A stretch of DNA of 64,000 nucleotides, from the NCBI GenBank assembly GCA_012656075.1, contig JAAKBF010000312.1:1-64000 (forward strand), in the 5' to 3' direction. The DNA comes from Phytophthora hibernalis. Lineage: Eukaryota; Oomycota; Peronosporomycetes; Peronosporales; Peronosporaceae. A model generated the notes under the pieces. The model ran no database searches. It was not told the DNA's origin and saw only the letters and a program-made list of their open reading frames with translations. Shown piece by piece: positions 1 to 9,767 of this stretch (positions are counted from its first letter, which is position 1; the number at the start of each line of letters is the position of its first letter). A program made the position numbers and the translations under genes.

Positions 1-1
1 G

Positions 2-1088
2 CGGCAGCTGTGGCGCTCGATGAACGTGGACACCCGCAAGGCTGCGTGCAGATGGATCCCACACGTGGTCAAGAACCCCAAGCACTTTGGCGATAATTTT
101 CAACCAGGTGAAGGCCAAGTTCACGTGCTGGTGGTGGTTCGGGGGGACTGGAGGTTCAGTGAGTGAGGCATCAAGATGGATCAACTCGTCGAAAAGGTTG
201 ACAAGATGTACGAGCAGACTGTGCTGGGCAAACGCAAGGTATATCGCCACTCAAGCGCGAGTTCGACGCTTCTGACTGAGATTGAATGTTCGGTTGCCTA
301 CCCGCGCGGTTCGATTCGCTACTGGGGACCTGACGCATGCTGCACCGTTCAGGTTGGAAAGCATTAGCGATGGTGTGGGCAGAATATCGCGCTCACCGAG
401 GAACAACAACGTGAACGATATCGCGCGTATGTGGAAATCAACATCGGTGATGTGCTCACGAAGAACAGGCTTTGCGTGTACGGTGTGGAAAAGGAAGAAG
501 ATATCCTTAAGGCTGAAATCCCTGGTCATAACATCGAACTTGTTGGACGCACGGACATGATCATACTGAGTGATCTCGTCTTGGAGAACCCGCTCGACTG
601 GGGATGCTGCCTGGCGTGAGATTGCTCATCGAAGTGAAGAGAAAGGTGAAAGAACGCGCCATCTCTCAGGCTTTGTCAGAATTGATAGCCCTGGATGTTC
701 TCGTCGATGAACCCGTGATGGCATTCTTGACCGACTTGACTGATCATTGGCAGTTTTTCTGGGTCTCCGATACGATCAACAACCACGGTAATATTCGATC
801 AGTGACTCTACGTGATCCCAGCGAGGCGTTCGCGGTGATTAGCACTCTACTTAATCAGTCACCGAGTGCTGGCGCAGAGATCAGCCTTCCGTGCTTCAAG
901 AACCTGTGAAGCGACAGAAGCTATCTCGGGTCTTGCCCTCTATCGCAGAGGCTAGTGGCAGCGGGATTCGTGAGTGCATCGAGCGATACTATGACATCGC
1001 CAGTATGTTAGGTCCCGACATTGAGATGGCGCGTTCTGTGGCTCGGCAGGTCACTCGATCTATTCCCACGTTAAGTTATTTCAGCTGA
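2..1088 (+). pseudogene. Crinkler (CRN)-type effector remnant with PD-(D/E)XK nuclease-like body, 5'-truncated by the window
   Basis: Frame 2 opens at the window edge and contains the motif HVLVVV (about 122-139), typical of the end of the Crinkler N-terminal trafficking region, followed by a stop near 169. The same frame continues with VEKVDKMYEQTVLGKRKV, a typical Crinkler linker. Around 545-700 a restriction-endonuclease-like core is readable across a frame change: an Asp in GRTDMIIL, then LLIEVKRK (E-x-K), then a Gln in ISQALSEL. The tail TDLTDHWQFFWVSD and MLGPDIEMARSVARQV is read in two further frames to a stop at 1086-1088. In the family, Crinklers are secreted host-translocated proteins. 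At least one stop and two frameshifts make this copy non-functional as read. The family call rests on motif memory; the nuclease fold is inferred from D...ExK...Q. Confidence 0.6.
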
Positions 1089-1130
1089 TTCTGGCTTCGG
1101 CTTGATGCATTAGTAGTTTTTTCATCCTAA

Positions 1131-1140
1131 TAAATATAAA
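1131..1140 (+). promoter_or_regulatory. TAAATATAAA box upstream of the small Maverick ORF
   Basis: The exact 10-mer TAAATATAAA ends 17 nt before the ATG at 1158. The same 10-mer lies just upstream of the integrase ATG. A TATA-like or element-specific promoter role is inference. Confidence 0.35.
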
Positions 1141-1157
1141 GTTAGTAATATACAAAG

Positions 1158-1373
1158 ATGGCGTACTCACCTGAACAATACCTCGCTAACAAAGAGCGCA
1201 TTAAGGCAGCACAGAAGCGCTACTACCAGCGCACACGCGAAGCTCGTTTGTCGTATCAAAGGAGCTACGACGATATGAATAGAGAGCAGATCCGTGCTCG
1301 CAAGCGTAAGCCAAAACCGAACTTAGCGAATCTGAAAGCGAACTTATTAATGAAACCGAACTTAATTAATTAA
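1158..1373 (+). CDS. Small basic protein of the Maverick element, function unknown
   Basis: An uninterrupted 71-residue ORF with an ATG start. It is rich in Lys, Arg, Tyr and Gln with an irregular repeat of aromatic-basic units (YLANKERIKAAQKRYYQ, then LSYQRSYDDMNREQIRARKR). This charged helical pattern is seen in small proteins of unknown role in Mavericks and large DNA viruses and suggests nucleic-acid binding, which is inference. The last 20 residues, after ARKRKPK, are low complexity. It precedes the polymerase by about 200 nt of AT-rich sequence. It could be a fragment of a larger gene. Confidence 0.45.
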   Translation: MAYSPEQYLANKERIKAAQKRYYQRTREARLSYQRSYDDMNREQIRARKRKPKPNLANLKANLLMKPNLIN

Positions 1374-1571
1374 TTTTTTCTCAAAAAAGTCAATCCCAAT
1401 ATAGTCAAAGACAATGGTTTAAAACCTCCAAAAGTAAAAGCCAAATATTTGACTTAATTAATTTAGAATATTTTGTAAATTACTAAGATATAAAGTCGAT
1501 CCTGATACAAGGTCAAATAATTATAAAGTCATATCTACGGAGAATAATATAGCCAAGCATATATAGGCATC
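1374..1571. other. AT-rich spacer inside the Maverick element
   Basis: About 200 bases rich in A and T with scattered TATAAAG-like strings (for example near 1489 and 1521) and TATATA just before the polymerase ATG. No coding potential is seen; it may hold the polymerase promoter. Confidence 0.3.
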
Positions 1572-4500
1572 ATGTTTGCATACGAACTCGAAGGATTAAA
1601 GAGATTAAATATCCAACCTATTAAATGGGGTAGTAGCTACCGTGTTAAGGTGCGTGGTAGAACGGGCAAGATGGTTTATGTTAGCAACGTTTCGCGTCCA
1701 ATCAACAAAAGATTAGTATCTAAGCAGTACAATGTTTCGATTGAAACCCTTGAGAAACACTTGTCGCCTGACTACAAGGCTGATCCTAAGTACCGTTTTT
1801 ACAATGGTAATCACATGGAATCACACCTATATGAGGGTGTTGAGCCTTCTGTTTTCTACGACAAGCTCGATAATGTTCTTTCGACTCAGGCGAGTGCGTT
1901 TAAGGTAAATGTTGCTCTTGGGTTCGAACTTGTAAGCAAGACCGATCCTGATGATACTCGCTACTTCTATCCAAAATCTCGCTAACACGTATGTGTTCAA
2001 TAAGCCTGTCGCTATCAACAGCAAGGCTGATATTCGAAAGAAGGTGATTTCGGAAATCCGTTCTATGGAGTTGGCTGACAAACTGAACTACCCCAGCTCC
2101 GGGTATAAGCTCAAGGCGATCACTGCATTCAAGATATTCATCTACCATCGCGACCATGCTCTGGGGACAGCGAAACTGTCATCCCTCATATTATTCGCGA
2201 AAACAAGCATGTAATCAACTTCCTAAGACCAACAACAAGTGCGTCTTCCACATGGCATACATTCCAGAGCTCTAAGAAGGATCCTCGCAGAATTCAGGCT
2301 CAGGTGAAGGAGGCATTCAAGCGCTATTGCTCTTTCAAGGGGTTAAATAAACGTTGAGCCTATTTCGAAGCTTCAAGCCCATTGACCTACTACAGCTCGA
2401 TGAGGTTGAGGACTGCTTCCAACATGGTATTAACGTATATAATATGGATGTAGTTTCTGGAAATGTAAAATGCATTCGTACATCGGACAAGGGTATGAAG
2501 CTATGGGTATTCTATCGCACGAGAATCACGCTCTTTACATTAAGAACGATATGCTTCAAAGTATCAATGTCCTAAGTGTGAAATGGTTTTTATCAGCGCT
2601 GAAAAGCTGAAAATCACAAGAAGAATCAGTGTGAGCTTGTAAATATTGAGAGCTTCCAACTATTTACAAACCGGCTCAGAACACGATACGATCACTGCTT
2701 ACTAAGTATTCCATCAAGGATGCTGACCAGTACATCGATCACTTCATCGTTTATGACTTTGAGGCCGTTTTTAAGCCTACCGCAACTCAACACGGGGAGA
2801 ATACTGTCTTCACGAACGAACATATTCCTGTGTCAGTATCAGTAGCTGATAGGTTAACCGAGGAGGTGCGTTGCTTTGTAAATGACGATCCAAAGGTGCT
2901 GCTTACGGATATGTTCAAATACATCGGTGATGTATCCGTGAAGATCCAGCAGTACAATGTCAATAAGTACAAATTGCTTCTTCAAAGACTCATCAATGCT
3001 CACGGTCTGACAGGCATGGAACTTCCAGGTGTAAAGCTTGGTAAGACCTACAAGATGCCTGATGTTGAGAGTTGGATTGAAGAGGGAAGTATGCCAGCTT
3101 CTTTGACTTTCACCGCAGTCTTGGTTTTGGTAAGCAAAGGTCTGATTACGGGAAACTGAAACAGCAAGTACCAGTATTCGGCTTCAATTCTGGTCGATAC
3201 GATATTAACTTGATTAAGAAGGATTTGTTTGCCGTAATTGGTACCGACAACATCAAATCTGTCATCAAGAACCCCAGCTACATGTGCATTGCTACATCGG
3301 ACATGAAAATGCTTGATATCACTAACTATGTACCAGCTGGTACTAGCTACGACAAGTATCTTACAACATATCTCGGTGGCTGCAAATGCGATGACAAAAT
3401 TAGACGTGTATGCGGTCTTGGCAAGGGTCTTTTCCCATACGAGTACATCACCACGTTCAATGTTCTAAACCAGACTACTATCCCGCCTAAGTCAGCTTTT
3501 GATAGCAAGCTCCGTGGAACAAGCATCACCGGTGATGACTACGAACGAGTGAAGTTCGTGTGGGATTACTACGAGATGAAATCGATCAAAGACCTACTGA
3601 TCTGGTACAATAATCTCGACGTAGTCCCTTTCATCAAAGCTATCAAGGCTCAGCGAGAGCTATTTAAGCGTTTCAATCTGGATATGTTTGCGGATGGAGT
3701 GTCCCTACCTGGTCTTTCAGAGAAGGTCATGTATCAGACCTGCTTCAATAATCTCCAATTTCCGGATAAGAAACCTGCTAACGCATTCCAATTTCCAGCT
3801 AAGCGCATGGCTGGCTACAAGAGTCAGGACACTAAGGCAAAGCGAAAATTTGCAATGACACTCGAGCACTTGAATACATTGCTGCTAAAGCAAAAGTGTC
3901 TGTGTGGTCTATGCTACTGTCAGCTGACTGCTGATACCGCTTCAGCGGATCGTATCAACCATAATCTTGGCCACATCGACGGCAACATCTTGGTCAGCTG
4001 CGTAAAGTGCAACACCGCTCGAAAAGACATGTCGCTTAAGGGGTTTCGGTATAAGAAGTTGCTTGAGTTCAACTCGGACAGACTGGTCTACTCGAATGAC
4101 AAGGAGGAGAAGGATATCTACTCTAAGATGAAGGCCAACATTACTAGAGGTCCATCTATTATCTTCAATCGCTACGCTAAGCGTAATGAAACGAAGATTC
4201 GTGGTGGTAAGGTCTGTAAGAAAATTATCGGATACGACGCTAACGCTCTATACCTGTGGGCTCTTGGTAATGAGATGCCATGCGGTCGATTGACTACGGT
4301 TGAAGCGTATGATGGTATCATCGATGACATCAAAGCAGACAAGGTATTCGGCTTTCTCGAGTGTGATATTCGCACACCAGAGCACCGCAAACAGTACTTT
4401 GGTGAGATGACTCCAATTTTCAAGAATGTACTGATCGACTGTACGAATGAGAGCGTCATTGGTAAGCACATGTTCGATCACAATGAGGCGCGCAAGCAAA

Positions 4501-5309
4501 GCCGAGCAAAGCCAGCTCGCAAGTTGATTGGTAGCTACTTTGGTGAAAAGATTATCATCTACACTCCTTTGCTCAAGTGGTACCTTTCTCATGGTATGGA
4601 GATCACCAAGACTTACTGCTTTATCCAGGCCAGCTCTCACAAGGCTTTTGCTCCTTTTATGGAGGCTGTATCAAACGCTCAACGAGAAGGTGATGTTGAT
4701 AAGTATAAGGCGATGATTGCTGAGATGATAAAACTTGTAGGCAACAGTGCTTTTGGTCGATGTGGAATGGACATGAGCAAGCACAAAGAGGTCAAGTCTG
4801 ACTTCCAGTACCAGGAGATGGACACTGATTCAGCTTATATCGCTTTCAGCTGTGAGAATCCGTTTCAAGACTGTATCAAGCCTGAGCTACGTGCTCACTT
4901 CAAGGATCATAAATACGATTGGTTCCCACGCGACTTCAACACTGAGGTAGCTAAGTTTGATCGCCGTACCCCTGGTTTGTTCAAAGATGAATGGTCAGGT
5001 GATGATATGGTCTCACTATCGAGTAAGAACTATATTTGCTATCTACCCGACGAATCTTACAAGGTAAAAGTTTCAGCGAAGGGTGTTCAGCAGGGAGGTG
5101 GTCGAAACAATGGTGTTCTTAATCCTGATGGGTTTGAGACTGTTGTACGGGATCGCATCACGCTACAAAGTACAAACAAGGGGTTGAGACTATCGAAAGA
5201 AACCAAATCTATCATAACCTATACTCAAAACAAAACAGCGCTCAACTACTACTATGACAAACGTCGAGTACTTGATGATGGCATCACGACTGAGCCACTT
5301 GATATTTAA
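1572..5309 (+). pseudogene. Maverick type B DNA polymerase (protein-primed type) with embedded HNH-like module, frameshifted
   Basis: The N-terminal part starts at the ATG at 1572 and is broken by frameshifts near 1985, 2215, 2580 and 2630. A zinc-finger segment (YQCPKCEMVF, then a shifted HKKNQC) lies at about 2563-2640, as is usual before the exonuclease of these polymerases. Exonuclease motif I is FIVYDFEAVF (about 2743-2772). After another frameshift near 3110-3160 comes motif II FNSGRYDINL, then a 699-residue open frame to 5309 with exonuclease motif III YNNLDVVPF, polymerase motif A YDANALYLW, motif B KLVGNSAFGRCG and motif C MDTDSAY. The catalytic Asp residues are all present. An HNH-like zinc module is inserted between the exonuclease and the palm. 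The gene would copy the element's DNA; as read, only the 3' two-thirds is open. Confidence 0.8.
3894..4035 (+). other. HNH/EndoVII-like zinc module inside the polymerase
   Basis: Reading frame of the polymerase, roughly residues 228-275 counted from 3210. It shows CLCGLC (paired Cys), ADRINHN, GHIDGNILVSC, VKCN and TARKDM. The order Cys pair, D-R-I-x-H, G-x-I-x-G-N, C-x-x-C-N-x-A-R matches HNH endonucleases of the EndoVII/phage type. It lies between exonuclease motif III and motif A, so it is an internal insertion that keeps the frame open. Nuclease activity is inferred. Confidence 0.6.
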
Positions 5310-5337
5310 GCAGCTAACCACTGGGAATTTTTTAATG

Positions 5338-5347
5338 TAAATATAAA
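5338..5347 (+). promoter_or_regulatory. TAAATATAAA box upstream of the integrase
   Basis: The same 10-mer as at 1131-1140, ending 2 nt before the integrase ATG at 5350. So close to the start codon it would imply a very short leader, or it may simply be part of an AT-rich spacer. Confidence 0.3.
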
Positions 5348-5349
5348 TC

Positions 5350-6267
5350 ATGGACGCGCTATTAAAGAAACTCTACTATGACCCAAAAACCGGTTTTATC
5401 GGAGCTCAAGCTCTGTATCGGAAGGCAAAGGAGTTAAATCCTAAGATAACTTTCAAAATCGTAAAGGATTGGTATGCGAGTCAGACCGATATTCAACGAT
5501 ATCAGGAGCACAAGAAGAGATTCAATGGCTTCAAAATAGCTTCGCATAACCCCAACTCTTGGCAAATGGATCTTGCATTTTGGGAGAAGCGACCAATTTG
5601 GACTGCTATCAATATCAACTCGAGGTTGGGCTTTGCAAAGGTCTTATCGAACAAGACAGCAGCAACTGTATTAGTAGCGCTTAAAGCGTTTGTTCGCCTC
5701 CTTAAAGTGGATATCATTACAAGCGATAATGGTAGCGAGTTCATGAACTCGCAGGCTCAAGAGTTCTTCAAATCCAAGAAAATTGAGCACAACAACAACG
5801 AGCCCGGTGATCATGGTACTATGGGAAAAATTGAGCGATTTAACAGAACGTTGAAGCAGAGACTAACTAAAATGTCCCCCAAGAGGATTTCGCAAAAGCT
5901 TATCACTGACGTTATTGAAAACTCGAATAGCACGCTTCATCGTTCGATTGGTATGACCCCGAATGATGCAAAAGGCAAAGTAATGGATGCAGATCTGAGT
6001 CATAATCAGGTGGAAGCCGATAGAATTGAGAAGGAGTTTGAGGTCGGATCAAGCGTATTATACCGTCTCAAGAAGCAGGCGTTTGGTAAAGAATCGGCTC
6101 GTTGGAGCAATGCCGTCTATACAATAGTGGGAATGGATGGTTACCGAGTCCAAATCCGTTCAAAAAATGGTCATACCCTCTACAAGGCACCAAAAATGGT
6201 CATAGCATCGACAATGTATCCAACATCTGCGAAAAAAGAGATTTTCTATTGGCTCCCAAAAGGATAG
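5350..6267 (+). CDS. Maverick/Polinton integrase (rve-type DDE recombinase)
   Basis: An intact 305-residue ORF from an ATG 40 nt after the polymerase stop. The N-terminus has the Maverick-typical LYYDPKTGF...ALYRKAKELNP stretch. The rve core shows Asp in WQMDLAFWEK, Asp in IITSDNGSEF and Glu in MGKIERFNRTLKQRL, giving a complete D,D-35-E type triad. The C-terminal part (about 230-305) contains LYRLKKQAF and a small beta-rich, chromo-like tail. It should insert the linear element into host DNA, leaving a short target duplication. It is the only uninterrupted core gene here, in contrast to the adjacent frameshifted polymerase. Confidence 0.85.
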   Translation: MDALLKKLYYDPKTGFIGAQALYRKAKELNPKITFKIVKDWYASQTDIQRYQEHKKRFNGFKIASHNPNSWQMDLAFWEKRPIWTAININSRLGFAKVLSNKTAATVLVALKAFVRLLKVDIITSDNGSEFMNSQAQEFFKSKKIEHNNNEPGDHGTMGKIERFNRTLKQRLTKMSPKRISQKLITDVIENSNSTLHRSIGMTPNDAKGKVMDADLSHNQVEADRIEKEFEVGSSVLYRLKKQAFGKESARWSNAVYTIVGMDGYRVQIRSKNGHTLYKAPKMVIASTMYPTSAKKEIFYWLPKG

Positions 6268-7682
6268 AGTACGGTCAAACCCTGCCCTCAATCAATACCC
6301 CGCATTTTCGTTTTGGCTACCTGCATTCCTTGACCGCTAGACGTCAGCCAACCATCCTAGCAGCCGACAGAGGACTCTCCAACCGGAGCGCGCGCAGAGG
6401 AAGAATTTGCCTAGTCCCTATCTAACGGTTTAGTGAGGAGGAGCTGATAAATTTCTTCTCTGCGCGCGGACCAGGACGACAAGATAAGGGTAAACAAGTA
6501 GCGTGTTTGACATATTCCTCCTCCTCGTTCTTAACCTTACGCTAACCGAACTTTTTAGGAGTCCTTTCGCCATCGCCCCACATATTGTACCATATCTGCG
6601 CGTACATGAGCGCGTTACTGCCTCCGGAGTTCTGCTTTGAACAGAAGAAATCCACACGGCCCTCAAATACAAGCAGGCACATAGATACGGTCTCTGTTTG
6701 TACTGAATGGTCGAGTAATAGAAGTTATGCGTGTTGACTAATGTGTGTTACTGATGTAGTACAGATAGGTAGCAAGCAGTCAACAATACTCAGCGACAGC
6801 TACATTTAGTTGATGCACGTGTGGAATATCGAATGATAGTGTTATCGCTGATGGTGGGCAAAGCGTTCATACCAATGCTGCATATCGTTACATTTCAAGA
6901 GATACCCTACATCATAAAGCCATACCTTCCGGAAGTTGAAATATTACCAAACACTTTACTCAGTATAATCCTGACTTACAAGTATGTGCCTCATTATATA
7001 GTCCATATTGTGCTACTCTACACTTCTGTATCATCCGGAATAAGGTCATTCATTACATTTGCTTATTCAGTAAGATCACTCGTAAGTTTGGTTCAACCGG
7101 GCTCTGTCTAGATCGACCGCATTGAGTAGTCTCATCAGCAGCTGATCTAGTGTTCGTCGCCGGAGACATGACCAAAGACATCAACTTTGAATCCGGGCTT
7201 GACGTCGTGCGAGATTTTGTCGTCTGAAATGGTAGAGAATCCGATCTATAGCTGTGTACGACGCTTCCATGTTACTCGGTGTTTGATGTCGGAGCTATGG
7301 GTGCGTTTGGTGCTGAAGCTCGAAATGACTGGAATGACTCAGTCTTGCCTGAAAAATAAACGTGTCATTAGCATGCCAGCAACATTAAATGCAATGGAAT
7401 CACCTCCATTTAATGTTGTCCAATTTGTGGTATAGATCATTCAAAGGCCTTGATCGTTGACCGTACGTATTGATAAGCCTATCAGCTTCCGTTGCTTCTG
7501 GACTTGGAGGCGTAGCTTGCGCAACCGTTGTGTGGACGTATTCTCTCCGGGGCGCTCGTCGTTTCGAAATGAAGGAATGAGCGAGCGGCAGATATGTGGG
7601 CATGTGGGCTTTCGACAGGATTTTCAAACCTGTTTGGGATTTATATTCGTCTTTCTATCGCAACAGAAGATTCCCCGTCTAT
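6268..7682. other. Intergenic region without recognisable gene
   Basis: About 1.4 kb between the integrase and the first SWEET. Short open frames occur on both strands but show no recognisable motif. The 3' terminus of the Maverick element is not visible as a clear inverted repeat. I see no RNA gene. Confidence 0.4.
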
Positions 7683-8410
7683 CTACCCATCGCTCATCCG
7701 AGAGAAAGGGTATAACACGATCTGGATGAAGCTCAGCGATGCACCAACGGCGTTGATGCCCGCGATGAAGAGGTCGCTGTCAATGATGCCTGTCCCCAGC
7801 CACAATAAGGTTGAGACCAAGAGCAGCATGACACTTAGGTTGATCGGGATGGAGTCAGAGCTCTTGGTTTTCACGACATGCTTCAGCGTGCCCAGCGGCG
7901 ACGCGTACATCTAGACGTTAATGGAGACCCCGGCATATCCAAGCCAGGTGCCAACATCTGCCTTGGTTTGCCCTGTGATACCCGCCACACCGAGAGCAAA
8001 GTAGAGTGAAACTGCGGAATGCAGAATCAAGGCCCGTGTGTAGAGCTTGAGTAGCTCTTTTCGCTTGTGTTCGGGGCTCCATCGGAAGTAGATAGCATTG
8101 TACACTATCGCTGCGAGTTGACTGAAAGCTTGAGTGGCGAGAAGTGGAAACAAGTTGTCGGTCAGGTAGCCGTAGAACATCCTGTGGGGAAGCGTTAGAC
8201 ACATTCTTGCGGAGTAAACCGAACAAGTTTCAATAAAAGAACGTACCACAGATGGTTGTTAACCGCCATCGCCACAAGCGGCAAAGCAGCCATCTCACCG
8301 ATGTGCTTGCGGCGGTAAATCTTGTACATATCTGGCGTGGGGCTGATACTTAGGATAACTTGGGCGATGGCAGCCGCCGCATTCAGCAGAGCGGAGAACC
8401 AACTGCTCAT
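7683..8410 (-). pseudogene. SWEET (MtN3/saliva) sugar transporter, copy 1, one in-frame stop
   Basis: Exon 1 is 8247-8410 (ATG at 8410-8408, MSSWFSALLN), then a 65-nt GT-AG intron (8182-8246, GTACGT...CCACAG), then exon 2 running to 7683. The join gives NNHLWMFYGY, the conserved end of SWEET TM2/TM3. Both MtN3 repeats are present (SPTPDMYKIYRRKHIGEM...; ASPLGTLKHVVKTKSS). A TAG at 7911-7913 stands between SINV and MYASPLG, where copy 2 has an unbroken reading, so translation would stop before the second repeat. In the family these are seven-helix facilitators moving sugars down their gradient across the plasma or organelle membrane. It is a close relative of copy 2 and shares its intron position. 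Confidence 0.8.
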
Positions 8411-8925
8411 ACTAAAGACGCGTTTGTAGGATCCGGGATCTCGTAGAAGGAAGTGAGCAAAATGAAAAATGAAAATGGAGGCGGATCTTTTCAAGTACGA
8501 CTGCAGCGAAACTCGACGCGCTGTAGACCCTCGGTATGCTTGGCTGTTAGTTATTCTACATGTAGACTCTAAACGAGTCGATTGGAAGGCCCTGCCGCTA
8601 TTGATACAGGAATCTAAACAATCCGATGGGAAGGGATTGTTGACGGTGCCGGTAATCTGTGCGTAGGACCCGACTCATTTTGCCGACCCCCTTCGGAGTT
8701 TCAACAACGACGGAAAAGGATCATTCTCATTGAGCACCAATACTCCAGGCTGCTTTGGTTGGATACATGAACGCCGCTCAAGAACACGATAACTCTGTTG
8801 GACTACCGGTAATTATCATTTAGGTTAGCTTTTACAGCTGCAAGATGTTTTTCACACACGATACTTGATGCTTGTAGCTGAGAGTTCTCTATTTGATCGT
8901 TTACTGCACTACACCCTGTTATTAA
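8411..8925. other. Spacer between SWEET copies 1 and 2
   Basis: About 500 bases without coding signal. It contains the promoter side of minus-strand copy 1 and the 3' side of copy 2. No conserved Inr core was recognised. Confidence 0.35.
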
Positions 8926-9767
8926 CTAGCGGCGACGGCATCGCCTTGTAGTACGCTGGACTCTCGATGAGCACAGTGCTGTGTTCCTCACCCTTGGGGT
9001 GGCTACAACGACAGACACATCCTTCCCCGTGTCAAGGCCCAATGCGTCCTCCGGCATCTGTCGATACATGAAGTAGATCACGATTTGGATGCAGCTCAAA
9101 ACAACGCCAACAATGTTGATCACCGCAACAAAGTAGTCGCTGTCTACGATCCCGGCTCCAGTCCACAGCGCCGTGGACACCAGGATCATGATGCACATGT
9201 TGATCGGGATGGAGGCAGAGGACTTGGTGCTCACAACGTACTTCAGCGTAGCGAGAGGGGACGAGAACATGGAAAAGCTGAAGGCGCACCCGACGTAACC
9301 GAGAGACGTACCGACCTCCGACTTGGTTTGGCCGAAGACGCCGGTCACCCCCAGTACCACGTAGAGCGTGACGATACACCACACAGCGACAGCAATTGCG
9401 TACAGCTTGCGCAGTCGTTGACGCTTCTCTTCGGGGCTCCAACGGTAGTAGACGATGTTGTAGAGGATCCCCACGATTTCACCGAAGAGCTGCGAGCCGA
9501 AGAGCGGAAACCAACTGTCGTTGGCGTATCCGTACGTGGTCCTACAACCCATCACGCAAAGTTCAGTTTTGCGTTATCCGGCCGTTACTAAGTGAAATGT
9601 ACGTACCAGAGATGGCAGTTCACGACCATCGTGATGAGCGGTAGTTCAGCGACTTCGCCGATGTTTTTGTCCCGGTGCACTCTGTACATGTCCGGCACAG
9701 GGCTCAGACGCAGAAATATGTCCGCGACGCCCGTGGCCACGTTCAAAAGTGTCACCCAGAAAGTCAT
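8926..9767 (-). CDS. SWEET sugar transporter, copy 2, intact, two exons
   Basis: Exon 1 is 9607-9767 (ATG at 9767-9765, MTFWVTLLNV), intron 9542-9606 (65 nt, GTACGT...TTGTAG), exon 2 8926-9541, giving 258 residues. The splice rebuilds CHLWTTYGYAND. Repeat 1 carries SPVPDMYRVHRDKNIGE, repeat 2 carries SSPLATLKYVVSTKSSASIP; seven hydrophobic helices are visible. In the family these are bidirectional sugar uniporters. The C-terminus ends in an Arg-rich string (QRTTRRCRRR) and lacks the SPVY motif of the other group. The intron matches copy 1 in position and length, so the two form a subgroup. Confidence 0.88.

Larger units (their letters stand above)
1158..6267 (+). mobile_element. Maverick/Polinton-type element, partial
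   Basis: Three genes lie head to tail on the plus strand: a small basic ORF, a type B DNA polymerase and a retroviral-like integrase, with short AT-rich gaps. Polymerase B plus rve-type integrase is the diagnostic gene pair of Maverick/Polinton elements. I found no packaging ATPase, protease or capsid gene and could not locate terminal inverted repeats, so the boundaries are those of the genes only. The element appears truncated on both sides. Confidence 0.75.

Noticed and set aside
6430..7627. Several open frames on both strands after the integrase
   Set aside because: No ATG-started frame with recognisable motif, and no consistent codon pattern; treated as chance.
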